From Spirochaetota bacterium (lineage in GTDB: Bacteria; Spirochaetota; UBA4802; JAFGJZ01), in contig JAKPJF010000085.1 in the NCBI GenBank assembly GCA_029554345.1, positions 1-36,192 on the forward strand: a DNA stretch of 36,192 bases, read 5' to 3'. The translations under genes were made by a program, and so were the position numbers. Positions 14,373 through 22,412 of this stretch are shown here, piece after piece (position 1 is the first letter of the stretch; the number at the start of each line of letters is the position of its first letter). Under the pieces are notes generated by a model, which saw only the letters and a program-made list of their open reading frames with translations, was not told where the DNA came from and did no database searches.

Positions 14373-16658
14373 TTATCTGTTCGACAGAATTGTCTCAAGT
14401 GTTTCCTTACCGATAATACTGTCTCTTGAATCTTTTAGAGCCGAAAATTTATCTGAAAGATATTTTCCGAGGTCAGTATTTATTGCGTTTTGCGGCACAT
14501 TAAGATTGGCGTCAAAAAGAACATCAATTATAGCCGATACCGTTACTTTTCTTGAAGACGTTGCCGGAATAAAACATCCTTTTTCAGAAAGCATTATCAA
14601 TTTAGCCTTTAAAAAAATATCAGTCAGATCATTAACTTCATCAAGACTGTTCCCAGTGTTCTTTGCAAGATATTTCAATGAAGTATCGCCCTCTCCTCCC
14701 TCAAATCTTCCGAATATAAGAACTAAAAGTTTTATTCCATTGAATATTTTTACATGAGAATCCCGTTTACGCAGAAGTCTGACATTCTGATAAGATTCAG
14801 GATTCATCAAAGTATACGAAACCTGTGCTCCGAATAATAGAATAAGAGTCGATGAATATATTATAAGCAGAAATAATGGAATAGCTGCCAATGCTCCATA
14901 AATAGCAAACGTGCTGTTTGCAAAGGCTTTTACGTACACAATAAAAAGATAAATGAAAGCGACCCAGACCGCGCCGGTAAATGATGCTCCAATTGCAGCT
15001 GCTTTAAACGGAACATAGACATTAGGAATTACTTTATAAGCAAAAAGGAAAAATATCCAGATGAAAAGAAAAGGACCGAAAAACTTCAGAAGATAAATTA
15101 TAAAACTTGTACCTTTCGCTCCCTTCCATGTTCTTCCCGAGTCATCAGACCATACAAGTGAGCCCAGATCTCCAACCGCCCATAATCTTCCGTTGATATC
15201 CAGAAGAGAATTTATCTTATTCGTTCCTATAGAATTTTTTTTCCAAGTAGATCCTTTATTGTCGGAATAAAGAAGTATTCCTTTTTCTCCTGAAACAAAG
15301 ACTTCGGAAGAATCTTTTACAAGAATTGAACTGTAGTCATGTTTTTTAAACGATTTATCAGTCCATTTTTTTCCAAGATCATCAGAATACATGATTGTTC
15401 CCTGATTTCCAGCGATAAATGATGCAGCAGAAGAAAGCAATATCTTGTTCAAATTTGCCGGTTTTTTCAGTTTGGCTTTATTAACTTGTTCGGTTATCCA
15501 TGTTTTCCCGGCATCATCTGTAGACAATATATAACCGTTATCACATACTGCAGCTCCGCGTTCACCGTAAAATGAAATTGAATTTACATTATAATGAAAA
15601 TCAGCATTTGAAACCGTTATAAAGGTTTTCCATGCATCTTCAGTTCTAAAAATGTAACCCGAATCCGCGGCAATAAATCCCTTTTGCGAATCAATCATAA
15701 CTATTTCATTCAAATTTATTTTACCGAGACTTATGATATGCCAAGATAAGCCTGAATCATTTGTTTCAAGAATAATTCCGTCACGGCCGACAATCCATCC
15801 GGAAGTACCCTGAAACTCTATGTCATTATAATATTTCGTATCAAAATCAATACTAAGAACAGGTTCCTCTGACTCTTCCAACACACCTGAAACAGGATTA
15901 ACTTTATATAATCTTTGATTGTCAAAATCTATTGATTCCAAAGACAAATCAAAAAAAGAAGTTCCCCCCATGTTTGTAGCTATCTTTGATTTATCACCGA
16001 CTATCCAGATATCCGTTATATTTTTTGCATATATTGATTTATAGCTGGGATAAGTAAAAGCGGAAGAAATCTGAGTAGCAAGAGTCGTTCCTGATATAAG
16101 CAATATCGGCCCCAAAGTAAGTACAGCCCAATAATATATTATCTGCGTAATCAATGAACGCTGTTTATGCACGTTCCATATAGCGTTTAATGCCTTATCA
16201 AGAGTTCGAAGAACGGCTGTCGCAGAAAAAATCATAAAAACAGCACCGACACCCCCGATGCTTGCGGCATTGTCCACAATCTGACTGATTGCATTTAAAA
16301 GCGGATCAATATTAAGCTTCTGAAGATTATGATCAGAAAGAAAAACATTAATATCTTTGAACAGCTCATCCTTTTTTCCGCTTCCGATGTATGCAACAAA
16401 AGTTAAAGCCACCGTCAATGTCGGAATAAGAGAAACAAGAGTTGTGTATGCTATTGCGGAAGCATGGGTAAAACAGTCATCAGTAAAGAATTTATTTGTA
16501 GAAGAAACAAATATACGGACGGAATTTATAAGCTTTTTTTTAATTTTTCCGTTAAAAGAATCTATATCCATCATATTCTGTTCGCCGATAAATAGCGCAA
16601 TAAACGACTGGATTCGTTCTTTTACAGATTTTTTTTCCGTTTCCTGTTTTGACCTCAT
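14373..16658 (-). CDS. YihY/BrkB family membrane protein with inserted YCF48/BNR beta-propeller
   Basis: About 761 residues, compared with 280-450 for ordinary YihY proteins. The N-terminal half of the YihY core (about 60-200) has FTHASAIAYTTLVSLIPTL and then MIFSATAVLRTLDKALNAIW. The second half (about 518-625) has IPNVYVPFKAAAIGA and FAIYGALAAIPLFLLIIYSS. Between them, at about residues 208-515, lies a foreign domain with repeated Asp-box motifs: ETNDSGLSW, STDDAGKTW, YSDDLGKKW, YSDNKGSTW and WSDDSGRTW, plus WIVG/WAVGD strands, as in YCF48/HCF136 propellers. The C-terminal ~130 residues look like a winged-helix domain, known in long YihY proteins. With the N-terminus inside, the insert follows the third helix and would be extracytoplasmic. 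The frame is uninterrupted. ATG 16658 has GGAG 5 nt upstream; a GTG at 16664 is an alternative. The function is unknown. Confidence 0.85.
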   Translation of the reverse strand: MRSKQETEKKSVKERIQSFIALFIGEQNMMDIDSFNGKIKKKLINSVRIFVSSTNKFFTDDCFTHASAIAYTTLVSLIPTLTVALTFVAYIGSGKKDELFKDINVFLSDHNLQKLNIDPLLNAISQIVDNAASIGGVGAVFMIFSATAVLRTLDKALNAIWNVHKQRSLITQIIYYWAVLTLGPILLISGTTLATQISSAFTYPSYKSIYAKNITDIWIVGDKSKIATNMGGTSFFDLSLESIDFDNQRLYKVNPVSGVLEESEEPVLSIDFDTKYYNDIEFQGTSGWIVGRDGIILETNDSGLSWHIISLGKINLNEIVMIDSQKGFIAADSGYIFRTEDAWKTFITVSNADFHYNVNSISFYGERGAAVCDNGYILSTDDAGKTWITEQVNKAKLKKPANLNKILLSSAASFIAGNQGTIMYSDDLGKKWTDKSFKKHDYSSILVKDSSEVFVSGEKGILLYSDNKGSTWKKNSIGTNKINSLLDINGRLWAVGDLGSLVWSDDSGRTWKGAKGTSFIIYLLKFFGPFLFIWIFFLFAYKVIPNVYVPFKAAAIGASFTGAVWVAFIYLFIVYVKAFANSTFAIYGALAAIPLFLLIIYSSTLILLFGAQVSYTLMNPESYQNVRLLRKRDSHVKIFNGIKLLVLIFGRFEGGEGDTSLKYLAKNTGNSLDEVNDLTDIFLKAKLIMLSEKGCFIPATSSRKVTVSAIIDVLFDANLNVPQNAINTDLGKYLSDKFSALKDSRDSIIGKETLETILSNR
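15120..16043 (-). other. YCF48/BNR propeller insert within the YihY gene
   Basis: This is the DNA encoding the inserted domain (about residues 208-515 of the host protein). Five clear SxDxGxxW Asp-boxes and one degenerate one (RTEDAWKTF) recur at about 40-residue spacing, except for a longer first blade. The flanking YihY helices resume directly after WSDDSGRTWKG. The boundaries are approximate. Confidence 0.75.
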
Positions 16659-16729
16659 AAACACTCCGTATTATTGTAAATAATTATACTGAATAATTAA
16701 ATCAGAATTAAGCAAAAGATCTGATACAT

Positions 16730-18139
16730 TTATATATTAAATGAATTTATTACTGATTCAACTTTTTTTCTTATCTCCGATGCGTCAAATGAATAAATCG
16801 CAGGCAGAGCATTATTCATAAAATCTTCAAGCTGAGTAAAATCATAATTTTTAACAGCCGTCATTGATTTAATTTTCGGATTTTTTGTATCTTGTATTTC
16901 TTCAAAATCATAATTAAGTTTTTCTTCAAGCTTTTCGCCTTTTCTAAGACCCGTATATTTTATTTCAATTTCTTTATCCGTTAATAATGAAATCATTTTT
17001 CTTGCAATATCATTAATATAATACTGCTGACCCATTTCAAGCATGAATATTTCTCCGCCTGAAGAGTAAGCCGAAGCGTTTATAACCAAAAGCGCCGCCT
17101 CAGGAATTGACATAAAGTAACGTTTCATTTGCTTATCCGTTACTGTAACAGGTCCGCCGTTTTGTATCTGTTCTTTAAACAAGCGTATTACCGAACCGCG
17201 GCTTCCGAGAACATTACCAAAGCGTACAGCTGAAACATTCAAATTGAATTTTTTGTTATAATAAAGAGCAAGCATTTCGCACATACGCTTGGTCGAACCC
17301 ATAAAACTCAAAGGATATACAGCCTTGTCAGTTGATACGAGAATAAACTTTGCGCTAATGTCACGACAGGCATCCAATACATTGCGTGTGCCGCCTATGT
17401 TATTGGCACATGCCTCAGCCTCATTAATTTCCATAATCGGAACATGTTTATGAGCAGCCGCATGAAAAACTATATCGGGCTTATAAAGATTAAAAAGACT
17501 TTTAAGATAATCATAATTCCGCACATCACAAATACGGTAAATTATTTCTGCGGAAGAATCTGCACTTGTGTTCTTTAAAATATTTTCAAGTTCATAAATC
17601 GAATTTTCTCCTCTTCCGATGCAGATAATTTTTTTTACAGAAAACCGGAGCAGATTCTTGCAAATCTCAGAACCGATGGATCCGCCTGCTCCCGTAACGA
17701 GAACCGTTTTGCCGCTGATTTCCGAATTCATGGATTCGATATCCAACTGAACCTCTTCTCTTCCTGTAATATCCGCAAAACTTACCTCGCTTAAGTCCGA
17801 CAATAATCCCGAATCAAAATATTTTGCCGATGAGGGAAGAACGGATATTTTAATCGCTGATTTTTTTAATATACTAGAAATAATCCGTTCAATTTTTTCA
17901 GCTGAAGCAGAGGGAATTGTTATAATAACTTCATCAATTGACTGTTCTTCAATAATTTTTTCAGCATCATCAGTTGAAGCCAGAACAGGCTTTCCTGAAA
18001 TCAGAGTCCCTATTTTTCTAATATCGTCATCAAGAAAACCTGCAATACGATCATCTTTGGAGCGCTTCGAGAATTCAGAAAGAATAAGAGTTCCGGCTTC
18101 ACCGGCACCTATAAGCAGAATACGATTAGGTTCTTTCAT
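16730..18139 (-). CDS. Soluble NDP-sugar 4,6-dehydratase (FlaA1/CapD/PglF family)
   Basis: 469 residues. Residues 1-120 form a CoA-binding-like Rossmann domain (RILLIGAGEAG, FLDDDIRKIG). From about residue 140 comes the extended SDR domain with the cofactor motif VLVTGAGGSIGSE and the catalytic segment STDKAVYPLSFMGSTKR, where Met280 replaces the usual Tyr and K284 is kept, a signature of the WbpM/PglF UDP-GlcNAc 4,6-dehydratases. The four transmembrane helices that most members carry at the N-terminus are absent, so this form is probably cytosolic or recruited to a partner. The start ATG overlaps the aminotransferase stop (ATGA). The two together would make a 4-amino-4,6-dideoxy sugar for glycans or glycoproteins. 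The exact sugar and stereochemistry are not known. Confidence 0.88.
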   Translation of the reverse strand: MKEPNRILLIGAGEAGTLILSEFSKRSKDDRIAGFLDDDIRKIGTLISGKPVLASTDDAEKIIEEQSIDEVIITIPSASAEKIERIISSILKKSAIKISVLPSSAKYFDSGLLSDLSEVSFADITGREEVQLDIESMNSEISGKTVLVTGAGGSIGSEICKNLLRFSVKKIICIGRGENSIYELENILKNTSADSSAEIIYRICDVRNYDYLKSLFNLYKPDIVFHAAAHKHVPIMEINEAEACANNIGGTRNVLDACRDISAKFILVSTDKAVYPLSFMGSTKRMCEMLALYYNKKFNLNVSAVRFGNVLGSRGSVIRLFKEQIQNGGPVTVTDKQMKRYFMSIPEAALLVINASAYSSGGEIFMLEMGQQYYINDIARKMISLLTDKEIEIKYTGLRKGEKLEEKLNYDFEEIQDTKNPKIKSMTAVKNYDFTQLEDFMNNALPAIYSFDASEIRKKVESVINSFNI

Positions 18140-19320
18140 TTTGATTTCTCCGATAATATGCTTATTAAATTATCTGCAACATATTCAGATTCTTCTTCTG
18201 TCATTGAAGGATAGAGAGGAAGAGTAATTTCTCTTTCAAAAATGTATTCGGAGTTAGGATAATTGTGAAAATCATTTTTTCTGCCGATTGATCCATAGAA
18301 GTCTTTATAATAAGAGAATCTGTAAAGAGGAATGAAATGCATAGATGCAGATATGCCGCGTTTTTTAAGTTCTTCAATTACATAATCACGGCTTACAGAA
18401 ATAGACTCAAGTTTCAATTTAACAGGATAAATATAATTGGAGGATTCTCTACCTTCCTTTGAAGGATATAAATCAAACAAATCCGTTGAAGAAAAAAAAG
18501 CATCATACCTGCGGCAGATATCTTTGCGAAGACGTGTCATATAATCAGATTTTTTTAACTGTTCAATTCCGATAGCACTAGAAATATCTGTCGGATTATA
18601 TTTATACCCCAGTTCGGTAACATCATACATCCACGATCCGTCATGCGAATATCGTTTCCATGCATCCCGGTCAATTCCGTGAAGACGCATTTTTCTTGCT
18701 TTTTCAGCCATTGCATCATCAGAAAGCGTAAGCATTCCGCCTTCGCCGGTTGTTATTGTTTTATTGGCATAAAAACTGAAAACCGAAGGCGATTCAAATG
18801 AACCTATCGGTTTATTATTATAAAATGAAGGAAAAGCATGAGCAGAATCTTCAATAAGAAACAGACCGTTCTCTCTGCATATTTGAAAAAGCGGATCCAG
18901 ATCAGCAGGAAGTCCGGAATAATGAACAGGTATTATCCCTTTTGTTTTACCCGTAATAAGATGTTTAACCGACTCAACTGAAATGTTATGCGTATCACGT
19001 TCTACATCCGCAAAAACAGGAACAGCTCCGAAATATCTTACAGTTTCCGCTGTTGCAACAAAAGTAACTGCCGGAACAATTATTTCATCTCCCGGCTTTA
19101 TATCATGCAATGCTAACGCTATGTGAAGTGCGGACGTTGCTGAATTAAAAGCTATGGCATGACGGGCTGAAACTTTTTCGGCGAACATTGCCTCAAATTC
19201 GAAAGTTTTCCCTCCCATTGTAAGCCAACCGCTTCTTAACACATTAGAGACTGCCTCAATTTCATTATCATTAATAAATGGTTTGTGAAATGGAATCTTC
19301 ATTTGTTTGTTCATGCGCAT
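18136..19320 (-). CDS. DegT/DnrJ/EryC1 family sugar aminotransferase
   Basis: A 394-residue PLP enzyme that aminates keto-sugar nucleotides. The N-terminal signature is MKIPFHKPFINDNEI and then VLRSGWLTMG. The PLP lysine is K187 in FSFYANKTITTGEGG, and D158 in FLIEDSAHAF holds the pyridine nitrogen. The HYSGLPADLDP and LHGIDRDAWKRY segments are typical of PseC/ArnB-like members. The start is uncertain: ATGs at residues 1, 3 and 7 are in frame and none has a clear ribosome site; the third (MKIPFHKP) best matches the family start. It precedes the 4,6-dehydratase with a 4-nt overlap, so the two are translationally coupled. Confidence 0.92.
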   Translation of the reverse strand: MRMNKQMKIPFHKPFINDNEIEAVSNVLRSGWLTMGGKTFEFEAMFAEKVSARHAIAFNSATSALHIALALHDIKPGDEIIVPAVTFVATAETVRYFGAVPVFADVERDTHNISVESVKHLITGKTKGIIPVHYSGLPADLDPLFQICRENGLFLIEDSAHAFPSFYNNKPIGSFESPSVFSFYANKTITTGEGGMLTLSDDAMAEKARKMRLHGIDRDAWKRYSHDGSWMYDVTELGYKYNPTDISSAIGIEQLKKSDYMTRLRKDICRRYDAFFSSTDLFDLYPSKEGRESSNYIYPVKLKLESISVSRDYVIEELKKRGISASMHFIPLYRFSYYKDFYGSIGRKNDFHNYPNSEYIFEREITLPLYPSMTEEESEYVADNLISILSEKSK

Positions 19321-19428
19321 TATCTGAAACCTGTATTAGAATATGACAATCAAAAATTATTCAGTTGATTAGAACATCATGGATTTATTGCGCTTCAAAA
19401 AAACAATTTTAACCAATTCGACAATATA

Positions 19429-19456
19429 TTGACAAATAAATCGCTTATATTATCAA
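19429..19456 (+). promoter_or_regulatory. Candidate promoter for the small membrane protein
   Basis: A perfect TTGACA (19429-19434) is followed 16 bases later by TATCAA (19451-19456). The -35 box is clear, the -10 box is mediocre, and other AT-rich hexamers nearby are possible. Confidence 0.45.
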
Positions 19457-19483
19457 TAATAGCGTATCAATACCGGAGGCTGC

Positions 19484-19954
19484 ATGCTTGGAAATACCGA
19501 TTTTTCATTTAAATGCTATTTTAAAAAATTGTGGCTCCGTATTGCTATTTTCACTTTTGCAGGAATGGGCTGGGACGTACTTATGACAACGTCACAGCAG
19601 ATAATAGCCGGCACTCTTACACTTGACGCACTCAATACCGCATCTACATGGATGTATATTCCCTATTCACTAATGCCTTTCTATTTTTATCCTGCTGATA
19701 TCCTAATGAATAAGCTTAAGATGAAGTACTGGATGCGAGTCATTCCCATGCTTTCGGTATTTTACATTGCTGAACTTACATTCGGAAGCATAATGCTTTA
19801 TTTTGGAATTGAACCATGGAATTACAACTGGTACATACAGCCCGAATGGAATTACAAAGGCATAATATCTTTTTATCCGGTCATAGTTATTCTTTGGGGT
19901 ATTTTTGTAGTTCTTTCAGATTTTCTTGACGGATATCTCAGATCAGATAAATAA
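19484..19954 (+). CDS. Four-helix membrane protein (possibly PF06541-like)
   Basis: 156 residues with about four hydrophobic helices and many aromatic residues. Features include MGWDVLMTTSQQ, MYIPYSLMPFYFYPAD and FYIAELTFGSIMLYFGIEPWNY, then a final helix VIVILWGIFVVLSDFLDGYL. The E-L-(T/F)-G...W-(D/N)-Y pattern recalls the PF06541 family (putative ABC-transporter type IV, CmpB), but I hold this only weakly. GGAGG lies 4 nt before the ATG. It is a stand-alone plus-strand gene that stops 2 nt before the converging pdxA stop. Confidence 0.7.
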   Translation: MLGNTDFSFKCYFKKLWLRIAIFTFAGMGWDVLMTTSQQIIAGTLTLDALNTASTWMYIPYSLMPFYFYPADILMNKLKMKYWMRVIPMLSVFYIAELTFGSIMLYFGIEPWNYNWYIQPEWNYKGIISFYPVIVILWGIFVVLSDFLDGYLRSDK

Positions 19955-19956
19955 CA

Positions 19957-20946
19957 TCATCTTCCGCGGACAAGCAATGCGGCAAGATCAACAGCTTCAA
20001 CCATGCTTTGGAAGCCTGCTGTATTTTTTCCAGCTATATCATAAGCAGTTCCATGGTCAACCGATGTCCTGACCAGCGAAAGGCCAAGCGTAACATTTAC
20101 GCCTTTATCAAAAGCAAGTATCTTAAAAGGTATCAAACCCTGATCATGATAATGAGCAATTGCTGCATCATATTGTTCCCATTTGCTCTTCATAAAAAGA
20201 GTGTCGGCAGAATAAGGACCTGAAACATCTATTTCACTTTTGAGCTTTTCGACAACTCGCGCCGAAACTTCCGTATCAAATGTTCCAATTGCTCCGTTAT
20301 CGCCGCAATGAGGATCAAGCCCCGCAAGCGCAATCTTCGGCTTTCTTCCGCGAATTTTTCTTAAAGCTTCGTCTGCAGTCCTGATTGTACTTTCGATTTT
20401 CTCAGCCGTAACAAGTTTAGGGATATCCGCAATTTTGTAATGAGTTGTTACAAGTACTACTGCGAGTTTTTCTGAATACATCATCATTACAGGATCCGGT
20501 TCATTTATCTTTTCCGCAAAATATTCAGTATGCCCCATAAACTTTAAACCCGATTTTTCAATAAGCCCCTTGTGTATAGGAGCCGTTACAACTGCATCAA
20601 TCAAACCCCGCTTCCAGAGTTCAATGGAAGCATCAATATACGAAATAGATTCACTTGCCGTATCAAGATTTCCCTTCCCTAATTCCGGAATAGGAAAACC
20701 TGATTCAATATTATAAAATGAAACAGGGGCCTCTGTAGGATTATCATCATTAAAAAAAGGAATGCTCAATTCAGACATAAAAGACGGATAATGCCTGTCG
20801 AGAACAGATTTGCGGCCGATCAAAATAACAGAAATTCCGCTCTCGATGTGAGGAAGCGCCTTTAAAGTTACTTCCCCGCCCACTCCGGCTGGACAACCGA
20901 GAGTAATACCTATTCTAACGTTTTGGAGATGATTTTCTGTTTTCAA
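19957..20946 (-). CDS. pdxA: 4-hydroxythreonine-4-phosphate dehydrogenase
   Basis: A 329-residue enzyme of the DXP-independent-input branch of vitamin B6 synthesis, oxidising 4-phosphohydroxythreonine. The metal-binding histidines are H169 (TTHYKIAD), H213 (GLDPHCGDNG) and H267 (AHYHDQGLIPFK). The substrate loop VTAPIHKG and then MGHTEYFAE is conserved. The N-terminal motif is TLGCPAGVGGE, whereas most PdxA proteins have a GDPAGIGPE-type sequence, so an Asp and a Pro are replaced. The start is a TTG (20946) within the last codons of bactofilin, with GGAAGAA about 4 nt upstream; no ATG is available before the conserved region. The 32-nt overlap suggests coupling to bactofilin translation. Confidence 0.93.
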   Translation of the reverse strand: MKTENHLQNVRIGITLGCPAGVGGEVTLKALPHIESGISVILIGRKSVLDRHYPSFMSELSIPFFNDDNPTEAPVSFYNIESGFPIPELGKGNLDTASESISYIDASIELWKRGLIDAVVTAPIHKGLIEKSGLKFMGHTEYFAEKINEPDPVMMMYSEKLAVVLVTTHYKIADIPKLVTAEKIESTIRTADEALRKIRGRKPKIALAGLDPHCGDNGAIGTFDTEVSARVVEKLKSEIDVSGPYSADTLFMKSKWEQYDAAIAHYHDQGLIPFKILAFDKGVNVTLGLSLVRTSVDHGTAYDIAGKNTAGFQSMVEAVDLAALLVRGR

Positions 20947-21358
20947 GAAATTCTTCCGGAATTATTCTGTTTTTGTTATATTCTGCGTCTATAAGATCTT
21001 TTGATGATACTTTCAAATCATTTGAAATTGTACAACGTCCTTCCAGAATAACACCGTTTTGTATAATGAGCTCGGGGGTTTTAATGTCTCCGAGTATTTT
21101 GGCAGTCGGCATAAGCATCACACGTCCGCTTGCCGAGATATTTCCGACAACGAGACCTTCAACAATAACACTGACAGCTTCGATATTTGTTTTCATTTTG
21201 CCGTTCGGTCCAATATAAAGCTGTTCTGCCTGAAGGGATTTTCCTTCAAATCTGCCGTCGATTCTCAACGAACCGTTTATATTGAATTTTCCGGTAAAAT
21301 ATGAATTTTCACCGATCAAGTTGTTTACAACGTCACTTCCGGTTTTAGCCAATGCCAT
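20915..21358 (-). CDS. Bactofilin
   Basis: A 147-residue bactofilin (BacA/CcmA family) that polymerises into cytoskeletal filaments shaping the cell wall. The central domain (about 15-115) is a right-handed beta-helix with the family sequence GSLRIDGRFEGK, then LYIGPNGKMKTNI and VIVEGLVVGNI. A short polar C-terminal tail follows (residues 118-147). AGAGG precedes the ATG. The gene is divergent from a LysM/M23 peptidase, the same partnership seen in Helicobacter (CcmA with Csd peptidases) and other bacteria where bactofilins position endopeptidases. Confidence 0.93.
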   Translation of the reverse strand: MALAKTGSDVVNNLIGENSYFTGKFNINGSLRIDGRFEGKSLQAEQLYIGPNGKMKTNIEAVSVIVEGLVVGNISASGRVMLMPTAKILGDIKTPELIIQNGVILEGRCTISNDLKVSSKDLIDAEYNKNRIIPEEFLENRKSSPKR

Positions 21359-21389
21359 AATAACCTCTTTGAAAATAGGATAACTGCAG

Positions 21390-21416
21390 AAATAACTCTA
21401 AAGCAAATAGTGTCAA
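21390..21416 (-). promoter_or_regulatory. Candidate promoter of the bactofilin-pdxA operon
   Basis: On the minus strand TTGACA (21416-21411) is followed after 15 bases by TTATTT (21395-21390). The -35 box is perfect and the -10 box is weak. Confidence 0.45.
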
Positions 21417-21482
21417 TTACAAATTATCAATGAGAAAAATCTGACAAAATTCAACTCAAATCACTTATTTCACTTAACTATT

Positions 21483-21511
21483 TTGTAATTTTTCCGATAA
21501 AATACTATACG
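21483..21511 (+). promoter_or_regulatory. Candidate promoter of the M23 peptidase, very close to its start codon
   Basis: TTGTAA (21483-21488), a 17-base spacer and TATACG (21506-21511). The expected transcription start near 21518 is only about 4 nt before the ATG at 21522, and no Shine-Dalgarno sequence is visible. Confidence 0.45.
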
Positions 21512-21521
21512 ACATAATGCA

Positions 21522-22412
21522 ATGAAAAAGTTATTTATTATATTATCAGCATGTTTCATAAATATTCAAGCCGAGGAAGTCTTAAAGCTTGAAAGTCTGG
21601 ACAGGCATTCTCCGCAGATTAAAGGCATTCGCCAGGATGCCATGAAGACCATTAGAACCATCAAAAGCCTCCGTTCGCCGGATGAATTACCTGAATTAAA
21701 ATTTTTTGAATATACGATAAAACAGAAAGATGATTTTTTTAGTATTATTGCGTCTACCGGAACGGATCTTGATACTGTAGTTTCCGTAAATAAGCTTAAC
21801 GGACCCAAGGAAAATTCAGGCAAGACAATTTTTATACCTAATATGCGCGGCGTCATTCATCATGTTAAAAACGGAGAAAGTATTGATTCGATTTCATCAT
21901 TTCACGGTGTACCGAAACAATACATTCTTAAAGTAAATAAGATCACAACTTTATCGAAAACAGATTTGTTTATTCCAATGGGGAAAATATCATCATCAGA
22001 CCGGCAGAAATTTCTAAACGCAGGTTTCACTCCGCCAATTGCTTCAAAACAAACAAGGCTGACATCCAGTTTCGGAACAAGAAAAGATCCTTTTACCGGT
22101 GAACATGAGTTTCATGAAGGAATAGATTTAGCATGTCCACTTGGAACTCCTGTCAGAACAGCCAGAGACGGGATTATAGTCGTTGCCGGAAATGAAGGCG
22201 GTTACGGCAACCTTGTGGTAGTCAGACATTCAAATGGTTACGAAACATATTACGGGCATCTTTCTAAGTTTCTTGTTAAAGAAGGCCAGAGAGTCAAAAA
22301 AGGCGACATTGTAGCTTTGTCAGGAAATACCGGAAGAACAACCGGTCCTCATCTTCATTATGAAATAAGAAAAAACGGGAAAGCGCTTAATCCGAAATAT
22401 TTCGCTAAGTAA
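21522..22412 (+). CDS. Secreted LysM/M23 peptidoglycan endopeptidase
   Basis: 296 residues. A short signal peptide (MKKLFIILSACFINIQA, about 1-17) is followed by two LysM-like segments (about 62-107 with FEYTIKQKDDFFSI, and 111-153 with HHVKNGESIDSIS). A C-terminal lysostaphin-type M23 domain (about 180-296) follows. The zinc ligands are H198 and D202 (FHEGIDLA) and H279 in GPHLHYE; H246 (YYGHLS) and H277 complete the active site. All are present, so the enzyme should cleave cross-links. It is divergent from bactofilin, which suggests a shared cell-shape task. Its TAA stop abuts that of the converging GAF/GGDEF-like gene. No ribosome site is visible. Confidence 0.92.
   Translation: MKKLFIILSACFINIQAEEVLKLESLDRHSPQIKGIRQDAMKTIRTIKSLRSPDELPELKFFEYTIKQKDDFFSIIASTGTDLDTVVSVNKLNGPKENSGKTIFIPNMRGVIHHVKNGESIDSISSFHGVPKQYILKVNKITTLSKTDLFIPMGKISSSDRQKFLNAGFTPPIASKQTRLTSSFGTRKDPFTGEHEFHEGIDLACPLGTPVRTARDGIIVVAGNEGGYGNLVVVRHSNGYETYYGHLSKFLVKEGQRVKKGDIVALSGNTGRTTGPHLHYEIRKNGKALNPKYFAK

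Noticed and set aside
14373-16658. Two genes (YihY and a propeller protein) joined by a sequencing error
   Set aside because: The frame is continuous, both halves of the YihY core flank the insert in the right order, and no ribosome site or stop lies at the borders.
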